The notes beneath the pieces were generated by a model. It did no database searches, was not told where the DNA came from, and saw only the letters and a program-made list of their open reading frames with translations. Positions 23,989 to 38,305 of a stretch of DNA of 64,000 nucleotides are shown piece after piece. A program made the translations under genes and the position numbers. This DNA comes from Lyophyllum atratum (taxonomy: Eukaryota; Basidiomycota; Agaricomycetes; Agaricales; Lyophyllaceae): positions 992,001-1,056,000 of the forward strand of contig JACGCN010000005.1 of NCBI GenBank assembly GCA_014905825.1. The letters are read 5' to 3'. Numbering within the stretch: the first letter of the stretch is position 1; each line of letters begins with the position of its first letter.

Positions 23989-25182
23989 CTATTTATTCAT
24001 ATCATAACCAACCGCGCCGATTGTATCGACCTCTTCGACATTGTCCGTTACTTCTGGCGCAGGAGGTGGCGAGGGCAGAGCTGTCGCTTTCCACCCACTC
24101 CTGAACGAGGCTAGAGCTGCAATCAATCCGAAAATGCCAACCCAAACCTAAGGTAACAAGGTAAGTCACAGAAGGCGATGTGAAGGTGAGGTTCTCACAT
24201 CGTTCTTGATAATCCCTTTCTCCAGAGACCTAGATGATGCTCAATACAAATCCATCTGTTTTTTGGCTTACGAGAACGCACCAGTGAATAGTGAGAGGGA
24301 GATATCCAAGGTTGGTGATGACCTCCGACCAATAGGCATCCCACCTTTGCTGCAGCTCCTGTTTTTCTGCTGGCGTCAAGCCAACACCCTTGGCCTTGCG
24401 AAGGTTGCGTTGCCTAAGCTGTAATAGTTTTCTATCTTCGCGAAGGCGGGCGAATTGGAGGAAGACATAAAGAGCCCAGAAACGCGATGACCATAGCCCC
24501 AAGACATTGGGATTTAACGTGATGGGTTTTGCAGACGATGAGAACAAAGATGTGAGCGTGGGGATCGTAGATGGTATGAGTCCGTGTGACAGCAGGTACG
24601 ACAGATGCTCCAGCGGATAATACGCAAGCATCGACCATCCTTGGAGGCGCTCAATCGTATGGAGGTTTCGCGTTGGCTGGGGGTTGCGCTCTAAAGATAT
24701 GAGCCATTGCACAATGGGCAAAAGCCCTGTGGCGGGCGTCAGGGAACAGTTAAGATATATGTGCGAGTTATGCCGTACCCCAAAACCTCCACAGTGTTCG
24801 AGAATCACCCAAAAGGCTTCCGAATTTGGCATATGCGGCAGCCGCAGAGCTACTGGGAGTCTTGCGGAGACCTACCCTATGCTGAAGCCGCGCCCGAAGA
24901 TTCAGAAGCGGTACAAGCAGCTTGACAGAGTATTGTATGATCTTCGAGGGAGTCAGTCGCGATAGGACGGTTTGAAGATAGGCTATCGAACCATGAAAAG
25001 CTTGCTAGAACCGGGTTAGATGCTATGAGAAGGGTATGGGGAACAGAAACGCACTCGCTACCACTCCATGTTGCAAGATACCGGACAAGATGGTCGAGGG
25101 TTTCGCTGGGCTGAAGTAACGCAAACGAGCCTAGGACCGCGTCGTTGAGACGGGCGAGTGTGAGGGGCTTGGATAGCGACAT
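23989..25182 (-). CDS. PEX11: Peroxisomal membrane protein PEX11 family
   Basis: Six exons (25055-25182, 24992-25004, 24779-24941, 24282-24726, 24199-24229, 23989-24147) sum to 312 residues. The family text is clear: LDHLVRYLATWSGSDKLFMI, IQYSVKLLVPLLNLRARLQH, DSRTLWRFWGLLPIVQWLIS, LERNPQPTRNLHTIERLQGW, a coiled charged stretch (RKLLQLRQRNLRKAKG), and a final membrane segment VWVGIFGLIAALASF followed by an acidic tail. PEX11 proteins shape and elongate peroxisome membranes before fission. A 13-nt microexon (CAAGCTTTTCATG) supplies D-K-L-F-M. The wording matches the agaricomycete Pex11C-like group. It is upstream of, and co-directional with, the alcohol oxidase. Confidence 0.9.
24992..25004 (-). 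other. 13-nt microexon of PEX11
   Basis: Read on the minus strand, ...GGTTCTAG|CAAGCTTTTCATG|GTTCGATAG... The left exon ends ...GGT AGC GA and the right exon begins ATC ATA CAA TAC. The insert gives GAC AAG CTT TTC ATG, hence SGSDKLFMIIQY. Both flanking introns are exactly 50 nt, and the first carries CTAAC as branch point. Confidence 0.82.
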
Positions 25183-26146
25183 GGCGCCGACGAGAGACAG
25201 AGAAAGGGTCGACGGTCACCATTTCGTTCAGTTCCGAACGTCAGTTCGTGGACCGGAGTCTGGTCCGAACTTGGCCCGAGTCCCCATCCTCGTGATTCCC
25301 GTAAAAACGTGATGGGAAAACATTACGTAACGCATGTACAGCACCATTCCTATATAAGGCGCGCTCCCACATTTTCATTCCTTCGAACAAACATCTGCGG
25401 ACATAAAAGTTCGGGCTCGGTATCAGCTTCTCCGCCTCCTTGTCCGCGTTCCCGTCCTCTATAGTAAACCAGGCGCCAAGGCGTTGGGTTGTCGACCATG
25501 CTCAGATTTCACTCGTTTTGACCTCTTCTTTCCGCCGAGGAGGTATCGCTTCGGCTGGCGCTCATGATGTGGCGGAGAGGATTGGTAGTGTGATCTTTGG
25601 GCTTGGGAGCTATCTACATTTCCTTCTTATGCTGTATCTTGTTATATCTTACCTATGTTTTTCAATCTCTATGAAGATCTACAATTATCATCTTCCCAAT
25701 CAATGCGTGCTACTGCAAGTTGGCAGTTGCTCGATTCACTTAGTCTTACGCTGAATATCTCGTCGTCGAAGTTGGACGAAGCTCCAGGCGGTTCTAAAAC
25801 CTCTTGGTTCATGAAGGGTTTGCTTCCTTGCAGTCGGATCAAGTTTTAACCACAACGCTGAATTTTGTTCTTCATTTGGTAGCAGGTTCTAATTCTGAAC
25901 GACCGTCGAAACAACCTCAGGTGGGACTTTGATCTCTTTGAGAACGATATTCCCCGAGGTTACCCATCAGTCGATTTTCTTGGGAAGATCTTTTCAATCT
26001 TGGTATGTCCTTCGATGACTCCTCTTCGGCTTTCATGGTCTGGTGCTTGAAGGGCCGATGGTTGTAGCCCCGGTCTTCGCATTTAAACAGCCCGACACGC
26101 ACACTACTACGCCCATACATTCCATCCTCGTCTAACGCCTAACTTC
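25183..26146. other. Divergent spacer between PEX11 and xylanase 1
   Basis: It holds a strong TATATAAG box at 25351-25358 on the plus strand, followed by a pyrimidine-rich leader-like stretch (about 25400-25460) but no convincing coding region; the longest plus frame (25440-25754) is hydrophobic and domain-free. A second TATA-like ATTTAAA near 26081-26087 sits about 60 bases before the xylanase start and is its likely core promoter. The first TATA may drive an unannotated transcript. Confidence 0.4.
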
Positions 26147-27656
<1,510 letters not shown>

Positions 27657-27921
27657 AGTGATGAAGCACTGAGTAGAGCGCGTAACGATCCAATAGTGGA
27701 AGACAAATTTGTGAACTCGTACGAATTATTTGTAGCAGCTTCGGGTAAATTGAATAATTCACCGTTGAACACCTGATCCGATCGAGAAGGATGGGCACAA
27801 GCACAAACGTAAAGGAAGCCCTGAGCCTGAAGGCTGTCATGCACCTCAACACGCCTCCTCCTGCCTACATCTCCAACTCTGTCCATTTTTGTTCGCTACG
27901 ATTACGAGCAGCAAGACGTTC

Positions 27922-29640
27922 ATGGCGCTTGAGCCTATCCAGGATGAGTATGCAGAAGAGCTAAAAGTTACCTTCTATCCTCCATTGTTTCTACAGCGCC
28001 GCATATGGGTTCTCGATATTATGAGAACGGAAAAAGTCACTAAAGTGGGCGTAAAACCATCCTTCTCAATTCCACCACTAATTTTTCGTTCCCAGCTGCT
28101 AGATATCGGCTGTGGGGAAGGACAACTACTGTCCGTTCTCTGCCAACCCGCTCCCTGGCTTTCTCCACCCCCGCCTCACGTCCTCCCCCCTCTTCAAGCA
28201 GCCTCAGATTCTGCGGATCCGGTACCCCAATCACCCACTTATAACGATGAGATACCCATCATCCACCCCACACACATCATGGGACTCGATGTATCTGCTG
28301 GTGATCTGGAGTTCGCAATCCAAGGTATTGCCCCACCACAACCGGAGGTAGACATCAACGAGGGAAGTGATCAATACATGCCGCGCTATACCAACGTCGG
28401 TCTGAGATGGGAAGACTTGGAGGCCAAAGTCTGGAAGGGAGGATTGGAGGTGATCAACGAAGAGTTTGTGGATATGGAGTGCATCGTCAGCACTGAAGTG
28501 TAGGGGACTTTCGGATCTTGAATAGCAAAAAATGCTGCTAATCGTATCATTCGCAGAATCGAACATTTGCCTCCCGAAGTCTTCCCGGCCTTCGCACCTG
28601 CTCTCCTCGGAGTCTACCATCCACGGCTCTTCCTCGTAACCACTCCCTCCTACACGTTCAATGCACGCTTTACTGCACCCTCAGCGCCGTCAACTGCGCG
28701 ACGCGGGTATCCCGATCCAACGAAACGCACAGATCGGGTTTTTAGGCACAGCGATCATAAATTCGAGTGGACTGTGGATGAGTTTCGAGAATGGTGTGAT
28801 CAGGCCGCTCTCGAGTGGGGATACGATGTACAGATATCCAGTGTGGGTCGCGCACTCGAGGTCGATGACTGGGGGAGAGACGCTGAATTGGGCGGTGCAA
28901 CATCGGTCGCTGTGTTCCGGCGATGTCCAATGGAAAATAGGGAGCAGAAGGGTCGGGACACGCTTCGAGCACTGAGATTGGAAGCGACTCCACACGAACT
29001 CTTGGCAAACCATAGACATTTGGCACATGCAAGTTCGCAGAACCCCAAATCCTTGGAAGAGATCGGGCTCAGTGTGAAGGCGAAGATGGAAGAGTTCCGA
29101 GAGGGGTTCATGAGGGTTGAAGATCTTTGGTTTGAGCGAGATATTGCCGTATTGTGCGGTGGGTGGATCGAACTGATGATCAGAGCCGTGGAGGGCTGTG
29201 AATTCTTAGTCTTAAAGCGGGACGGAGAGGAAATGAAGGGCAAACGGAGTAATTGGGTGATAGAATTGGTAGGCGGCGTAATGCAGCCTAAAGATCTCTG
29301 GCCTGCAGAAGGGGAAACAAGCCAAGACCATATCCCGTTCGATTGGATACCGGGAGACGGGGAAATGGAGAGCAGCGAAGAAGAATGGAGCGAATCTACC
29401 GACATGGACGGAGATGTGTCTTGGAACGATTCAGAGGGTGACGAGGATGTGGAGGAGTATGATCCAATTGGATGGGCTCATGGTGGATGGGGTACAGCCG
29501 AAGGGAAGGAAACCGAGCAATCAAAAGGTACTGGGTGGGGCGAAGCTGGTTGGGCTGAAGACGACCTTTCAGACGTACCCCACAGTGGGGGTACCTCGAC
29601 TGCGGGATGGGACGGGGACGAGAGCGATGATACTACTTGA
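27922..29640 (+). CDS. HEN1: HEN1-type small RNA 2'-O-methyltransferase with GW-rich acidic tail
   Basis: Three exons (27922-28044, 28096-28499, 28557-29640) give 536 residues. The SAM-binding motif is KLLDIGCGEGQLLSVL (about 41-56), then HIMGLDVSAGDLEFAI. The family-specific Mg2+ site ExxEH is E175-V-I-E178-H179, followed by PPEVFPAF and FLVTTPSYTFN, and then RHSDHKFEWTVDEFREW, which supplies the distal His. HEN1 methylates the 3'-terminal ribose of small RNAs and protects them from tailing and decay. From about residue 440 the protein is acidic, and residues 478-536 hold five GW/WG sites (W482, W487, W503, W508, W527) in a Gly/Asp/Glu context. The 51-nt first intron has no stop and is a multiple of three, so a retained form is possible. 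It is convergent with VMA9, 34 bases away. Confidence 0.88.
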
Positions 29641-29674
29641 AGCTGCGGACGCGAACAGTGATGTGGCCATTTCA

Positions 29675-30105
29675 TTATCTAATGTTACAAACTATGAAAG
29701 GCATGTAAGCGCAATTCAAGGGACGAGTTGCAGAGAACATACCAGGTATAAATACTAGTCCAAAAGACGAACCTAGAATCAGTACGCCGTCGGTAGTTTA
29801 GTGAGCACTGGGGCTGCCGCGTAATGTAAGCGCGCGGAAGGGTGACTACGTGCGACAAGGAACATACCAATAAGAGGGTGCAGCTGTGCAAGATATGTGA
29901 CCATCCAGAGGAGGTAGAATGCCGCGGACCCTATCATTATGCTTGTACGAATCACCCTACAGGATCCAAATTAGTTGAACTCGAGGACGCCAGGTCATCG
30001 AACAACGTACACCGCATTGGGGCCTTTGGGAGTAAACAGGGCAGCGCATGTCATGATAGCAACCACGACGACGAGCACGAAGAGAACAGGTAGTATCGAC
30101 GCCAT
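29675..30105 (-). CDS. VMA9: V-type ATPase subunit e (Vma9)
   Basis: Four small exons (30011-30105, 29868-29956, 29743-29772, 29675-29691) sum to 76 residues, close to the usual 73-81. Helix 1 is ILPVLFVLVVVVAIMTCAAL, followed by the family phrase FTPKGPNAVVIRTSIMIG, and helix 2 AAFYLLWMVTYLAQLHPLI. The KGPN and YLxW.....AQLHPLI signatures identify subunit e of the membrane Vo sector, which is needed for assembly of the proton pump in vacuole and Golgi membranes. The last two exons (GSSFGLVFIP and VCNIR) are less certain; homologues end shortly after HPLI with a basic tail. This gene is too split for a single open frame to reveal it. It is tail to tail with HEN1. Confidence 0.82.
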
Positions 30106-30342
30106 GACGGTTGTGTTGTCAGTTACGCCAGCTTCGACTCGCAGAAGTTGTTCGTCCTGAATTTGAGTTACCGTGGGAAATGCTCACTGTCTGCTAACTC
30201 TTGCCAAACTCACTTTTATTAATGACCTTAACGCTTAAACCCCAAGTTTAAATTCACGTCTGATTTCGTACGTACTACTTACGCGTAGGAATACAGGCAG
30301 TGATAGAATGCTCTGGTAAGCTTAATATTCATCCCCACTAGT

Positions 30343-32167
<1,825 letters not shown>

Positions 32168-32215
32168 CGTTCTGAGGAGGGGATGAATGGGGAGCCAGAT
32201 CTTATTCGTCTCGAC

Positions 32216-32222
32216 TTTTATA
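32216..32222 (-). promoter_or_regulatory. TATA box of xylanase 2
   Basis: TATAAAA on the minus strand, about 50 bases before the start codon, a normal fungal spacing for a short 5' leader. Confidence 0.6.
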
Positions 32223-33023
32223 CTCTGCGCGCTGAAAAAGTTCGGAGGGACTTTATTAACCTGGCCACATGAGGGCCTCCAACGCATCGATACTGTTCAC
32301 TGAATGTATATTTAGAGCACAGAATGTATCTTCGTATGGAGGTGGTTTTGTAACGCGCACTGCTGGTGCGACGCGCTTCCAATATGCGCCTAGAAGTGGT
32401 TGGAATGGACTGGTTCCGTGACGGAGTGAGCAAGTCAAGATGCAGATCTATGACACCAACCATGCCTCGCAATGCGGGCGCGAAGGAGAGCAAGACTAGG
32501 AGTACGGGCGGGAGAATGTCGGGCATTTTAAGTCTGATCGTCCGATCAGGTGAGTGTTTCTTGGCAGATTATTGTCCGTAGGATGAGGACGAGTATTTTT
32601 AGTCGTGTAACAACAGCAAGTGGCATGCTGACCTTTATTTTATCACGCGAGGGTCCAGACCTGAGAGAATTAACGGTGTCATCGATAGAATCATGCCAAA
32701 GGATGGAGCTCATATGTCAACACGAAGGCGCCAAGGTTCCAGAAAGATAAGGGCTCGGGATAAGTAACACATGTGTCAGAGGCTGCACTCATAATAGGAC
32801 GATGAGAGTGCTGAAGATTGTGGCATTGACCAACTTGGTTGCAGCCAAAAATAGGATTACATGCCCTTCAAAATAAGCTACGACAAAGAACTAAATAACT
32901 TCACACCCATGCTAGCAGATACATGGCGATTACCCTGTGTTAGTCAAGTAGAAGGTATACAAGGTACTAAGTATATCGATACGGAATGCTATATGTATGG
33001 TCTCTGAATAATAAAGATAGATA
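32223..33023. other. Intergenic upstream of xylanase 2
   Basis: Divergent short frames only. It should contain the control region of xylanase 2; no repeat, RNA gene or coding region was recognised. Confidence 0.45.
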
Positions 33024-34555
33024 TCATACCAAACCACTCCCCGCCATCTTGACAGTGTCATACACAACCCTCACAATCTCGCCCCAGGCGCTGCCAAGGA
33101 TACCAGCCTCCGCAGGACCCCGAAGTCTTTTCCGGACTAACTCAGCATTGCTGCTAACGCCACCAGGGCCACTTAAAGACCTCCTTCTGCGGTGTCGTGC
33201 CCGTAATATAACCGAAACCAGTGGGAAGACGACGAAGATCAGGAAGAATGTGGAGATATTGGATGTCGTTAGATACGGCGCTAATGAGGCTTTTATGAGC
33301 GCATAGGTGTTAAGACTCGTAGGCCTGAGGGCAGCTGCTTGGGGTGGTGGTCTCGGCAACGATGAAAGGTTGCCGGAGAAGGAGCTTGAGGAGGACTCTG
33401 CTGTCCTTGATCTCAATGCCGGACGTCGAGAGGTTTGGCGAGGGGTAGCAGTAGAGTCAGAGGAAAGAGAGGCGGTCGAGGTATTGGCAGACGTCAAAGG
33501 AGCAAGGGCTGAGTAAGGTTGCTGAGGCCCTCGGACCGTGGAGGGGACAACAGTGTTTGTTGACGTGGTGGATAGGGAGGATGAGGAAGAGGAGGAAGAA
33601 GGAGCGGGCGAGTGGGACCTTGAAGACCAATCAGCCGCTGGTGGAGATAATGATGCGGCGTGGATTGATTGACGAGACGACATTGCTTCCGATTGAAGGG
33701 ACTTCAAGGATTTTTTGAAACTCTGTCAAAAGCGATCAGTGCAAGGTCGTAAGACTAGCAGTGAGGAGTGGGACATACCTCTCGTACAGAGGCGCTGAGT
33801 TCTCCTTCGTATTGTAGGAACTCTTGGGCGTAATCCCACTGTTCTAGCTTGGGCAAGACTTGGAGACAGTAAAGTTCCAGGACCTTCTCATACCCGCCTG
33901 AGGTAGCCTCGCCATCCCGCGCCGCTGCTGAAGAGACGTCTCTTCGCGAAAGCCAGTCTTCGATTATGATACGACCCGCGTCTGGGCAATCCAACCGAAG
34001 GCTGGAATAGACCAGGGTAATGAGGACCTGCGAGGGGAGGTGTGTGGAATTGACATTCGGCTGTTCATTGGCCGGTGAGAATAGAGCGATGGAGCGGCCG
34101 TGGAGCGTAGTCAGCAAAGTGTGTGGTGACCGTGCTTTATTCGCCTTTAATGATTCCGGCAGGGTTTCATGCGGGGAAGGTGGGGAAGAATAGGCTGTGG
34201 ATTCTAATGTTATGCGGAGTATGTCCCATTTGCGTCGATGTTCTGCCAGGGCATCCGGAATCGCATTGGGTGGATGAATGACTGCAAAGGCAGATTCTAT
34301 GAGGGAATGTGTAAGTGAGATGTCGCGCAGTAAGAACGCCCGTGCAGCGCGATTATACAGCGTCCGCAATGTGGCTGTCGTTGTTGATGTGGGTGTGGAG
34401 GACAGCGTGGCCGTCACAGGAATCGTTCCTTTTAGAGAGATTGGCGTCGAGTAGGTCGACTTGGTTAGCGTGCTCGTCGCTGTAGGCATTGAGGCAAGGT
34501 GTAGGTCAACGGCAGAAACAGTTCCATTCAGGTCACTGACAAGCCCGATATTCAC
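33024..34555 (-). CDS. Single-pass membrane protein, possibly PEX26/Pex15-like
   Basis: Two exons (33779-34555, 33024-33722) give about 491 residues. The N-terminal part is helical and TPR-like: TLRTLYNRAARAFLLRD, HRRKWDILRITLESTAYSS, LITLVYSSLRLDCPDAGRII, LELYCLQVLPKLEQWDYAQE. A Ser/Thr-rich disordered linker follows, then one transmembrane helix near 417-440 (STFFLIFVVFPLVSVILRA) flanked by RHRRRR and about 50 more residues. A helical cytosolic domain with a C-terminal anchor and basic flank resembles fungal PEX26/Pex15, the peroxisomal anchor for the Pex1-Pex6 AAA complex, but I cannot confirm this from sequence alone. The end is uncertain because GGTTTG|GTATGA at the stop could be a splice donor. 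Confidence 0.6.
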
Positions 34556-34576
34556 ATGTTCCGTTACATCACGTAA

Positions 34577-36967
34577 TCATCTAGAAGTAAACATCCACCC
34601 AATTGCAGCCGCCACACTGGCAAGTCCCAGACCAAGCCCCAATGTCTCCAGAGACCTGCTAGTACTACGCTTGATATCTCCTTCGTCGCGTCTCACAACA
34701 TCGTAATCTGCCCATATAGGTCGCCACAACCACCACCAGAAGAGAGCGGCAGCACCTGTCAAGTCAGATTCAGGATCAGGCCCATTTACAACATCATGTG
34801 TGCAGTCACTGTGGGATCGCGTTACCTGGAAAAATATTGGAAACCTTTCCGCTACCCGCTACTCGATACCACGAGTTGCAGCCAACGAATACAGAGCGGG
34901 AAAGTCTAGCTTGGATCTTCCTATCATATTTATCTGTTGCTCTGGCTGTGACGTCGATGGATGATATCCGGCGTTCCAGGATGGGCTTGATCAACTGAAG
35001 GATATAATTGATCTGGATAAGGCGTGAATGAGCGAAGAGTCCTGTTCCAGACACGATTCCACAAACCTGAACTTCCTCTGTGAAGATAACTGAGGTGTGC
35101 CCTGTTGCAGTATTCGGACCTACATGATCATACATGTTAACACGCGTGCACTCTAGCGGGTGCAGATCACAACACGTACCGCCAATCAGGTAGAAATTGG
35201 GAAAACCTGGGACGCAAGTTCCAAGATAGGCAGTTGATCCCCCTTTTGAGGCAAAATATTCCTGTATCGTTTCACCCAGTTTGCCCTGGACGGCCAAGGG
35301 GTACTGATCCTGAAAGGATAGGAAGTCAAGCGGCGAAGGAAAGAAAGTCTTTGAAGTCATACTGCCGCGTATCCGGTCGCTAGAATGATAGTGTCAAAAG
35401 GCAAATGCTCCCCTAAAAAGACAATGTCAATTTCACCACGATACACTAGGGAGATGACCTGCTTACCTTGCTTGGTGATGATGCCGTCCTCCACGATCGA
35501 TGCGATTCCATTCCAGTTGAGTTCGACGTTGTCCTGGTGCAGTGCGGATAGGTAATCCGTGTCGAATATGACTCGCTTGCACCCAAGGGCTAAATAATTG
35601 TCAGCTGGTATAGCTTATCTAGATCTCGAAGCTAGACTCGCCATAGCTTGGAACAAGCTCTCCATGGTACTTCTTCGGTGCATTCCGGAGAATGTAGCGT
35701 TTCAGGAACTGAAAATTCTGTGAGTTGGGATCAACGGTAGAGCAAGAAGTCTAAGAAACTTACACTTGTCATCGGGCGTCGGGTGACACTGTTGCTAAAA
35801 ATCAAGAAATACGAGACGTCCGTCTGCATGCAGGTTATGATCCAGGGATATGATCACAAGCCGGATAGGCTTACGAATAGATAGGTCCAGAACCGCACGC
35901 CACGCATATAGAGCGGCAGATACCTACACGCCAATTTGTGCAAACGTGAATAGTAAATTCGGATCTTCATAGCAAAATCAGTCAATACACAGTCAGGGAT
36001 GACAGATGTGGCGTACTGGAGGGAAGATCCAGTTAGGAGTTCGGCAAAATTGAGTAATGCGAATGTTCGTTTCTTTCGCGATGACGGGCAAAAACTGGGT
36101 TCTGGGCTCGGAAGCGATTAGTTATGACTCTCGAGGACTAGAGTGTGACCTACGCAGACGCGCCATTCCCAATGACAGCAACACGCCTTCCCTCAAGTTT
36201 GCTATCAACCCAACGGGCGGAGTGGAAGATAGTACCACGAAAGTCAGAGATGCCAGAGATGTCGGGAAACCTAGGGATTTCAAGGAATCCGAGCGCAGAA
36301 ATCACAATTTCTGCACTCGTAGTTGATTGTTTGCCGGTGGTCACGTCTTCTGTGGTGACATGGTATAGGTGCGCCGCCTGCTCCCAGACAGCCTTGACGA
36401 CTTTGCGGCCATATACGATGTCAGATGGGAGAGAATATTTCTCGCTCAGGTCATTCCAGTAGGCCTGTATCTCTGGCTGAAATGGATGCGAGCTACTCCA
36501 ATCGGGTTTCTGGTCCGTAGACAAAGAGTAGAAGTGTACGGCTACGTCAGACGAACATCCCTGCAAACGAATGGTCTTTAGGATGTTCGCATGCTCGAAA
36601 AACCTGTATACTGACCGGGTAGACGTTCTCCTATACGCGTTGAACATGTCAAAGACAGCTTCAGACCTTGGACAAGATCGTAGCACGTACCCACCAAGTC
36701 CCTCCAACCCCAAAGGACTTCTCGAAAATCTAGCAAGATGATATAGACTTAGGCAACATGATGTAGGCGAGGAACTTACTGTGAAGTTCTCAAACCCGAA
36801 TTGACGCTTGAGAGCTATCGCAAACGCTATACCACCGATTCTGCACCGGCACCATGAATCAGTATTCACTAGCTCCAGGGACTGAACTGAAGTGGGACTC
36901 ACCCAGCGCCGATAATGATTACCCTTGGGTCGGAGCGCTCCGAGTCGTCAGAGCGTTTTTCAGACAT
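34577..36967 (-). CDS. Flavin-dependent monooxygenase, Baeyer-Villiger type
   Basis: A multi-exon minus-strand gene. The first exon ends inside the FAD-binding motif, RVIIIGAGIGGIAFAIALKR, joined across an intron. Later come HPFQPEIQAYWNDLSEKYSL, the BVMO fingerprint FRGTIFHSARW (FxGxxxHxxxW), and the NADPH-binding motif VAVIGNGASA. The C-terminal half holds FYLIGG, GHTSVIFTEEVQ, QINYILQLIKPIL and NSWYRVAGSGKVSNIFPG, as in large fungal BVMO-like flavoproteins. A hydrophobic C-terminal helix (LGLGLGLASVAAAIGWMF) suggests membrane anchoring. The family inserts oxygen beside ketones or hydroxylates soft nucleophiles; the substrate is unknown. Only about 20 bases separate its stop from the next gene on the same strand. 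Confidence 0.85.
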
Positions 36968-38305
36968 GGAGTTGCGCACCCACGTAGAAGGGGCAGAGAG
37001 TTGGTGCACAGTGCCCTTCTGACTTGTACTAACTGTAAGGTATTACGGCTATTATATATCTTCTAGAAGCCAGCCTGATTGGCATCAGGCTGTCAAGGTC
37101 AGGATGGCGGTCGAAACGGGGTGTTCTCTTCGGAGGTTGTGCTGTTCTCGGAAATAATCAACGCCGGTCGACTTTATCAGGAGATTTCAGCAGTGTGTGG
37201 CAGTCGAATCGAAGCACGAAAGAAGTTCCCATGTCGTGGAGTTGAGTCTGCTGAGAACTCGCTTTCAAGAGGGTCGGCAGCACTAAAACCGCAGAACGGC
37301 CCGATGTCGAAGAGGATCAAGATGTCGTTGGAGCCCAAGGATCTGTGGCCACGCTCGAGCGTCACACTGGCAGATATCGGTCAGTCAGTGAAGGTTGCGC
37401 GACGTAGACGATGATAAGCTTACAAGTGTGACTGTTGGTTAAGGTTGAACGTTGATAGTGATAGTGATACTAATTATCCACGGGCGACGCCGACAAGGAA
37501 CATCGTTGATCATCGTGGCTCGGGCCTGCCAGATCGGAGGGTCACTTGCCAGACATGTGCATGGACCACCACCTTTACCGAACCTTTTCACAGAACATGT
37601 CTTCCCTGGCCTGGCTTCACCGTACGACAACCGACTTGATCGGTGACTCAAAACCGACTTTGGCAAGAAAATTCGCGTGAAAAGACGTGTTTACGCTATT
37701 GGAATTAACGACGGCGCAGCCATCATCGTGTTCAAAACCCATTGTACGAGACGCGTATACACAGATGTCATGCAACTGACGCTCAGTCAATTATTTCTTC
37801 ACATCATGTTCGTAGCCTGTTGGCACTCCGTAGGCTATGGGATCTCTCAATTCCACATACTCTTCTCTCCCGCGCTCAACTCGTTCATGACGTGGAAAGC
37901 CCAAAAGCATGAGATGCCGCTCTAACGACCTAAAAAACTCGTCGGAAAAGGCTTAGATACACATGGATAACAAGACAACATCTGATCATAGTACGCAACG
38001 CAAATACTCATATAGCTCAAAGACCAACTGATCTCTTCAAATTGTGTAGGGAAGGCACCAGAGTCGAAATTTGTTCTAGCACTGTAGCAATTCAGTCTCG
38101 GAGCTCGGCCTCAGCCCTCATACCCCGTGTTTGGTCTAGGTTTTCCCGAAACTTTATGGGCCTCTTCTCTTCCTGGACCGGAAATGGAGAGTATACCAGA
38201 CTATGATCTACAACCATACGCTCCTTCATCGTGATCAAAGCCAAATGTGTATCTACAGGCGAAGCGTATATCCATGCCAGACCCTGCTGAAGCGGTTCAC
38301 CATGA
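36968..38305. other. Intergenic, 1.3 kb
   Basis: Short frames on both strands without motifs, for example 37079-37414 and 37677-37925 on the plus strand. A small GATAGTGAT run lies near 37453. The minus frame at 38092-38370 is a shadow of the GTPase 3' end. No gene was found. Confidence 0.45.

Noticed and set aside
37079..37414. 111-codon plus frame between the monooxygenase and GTPase genes
   Set aside because: Composition and lack of motifs suggest a chance frame.
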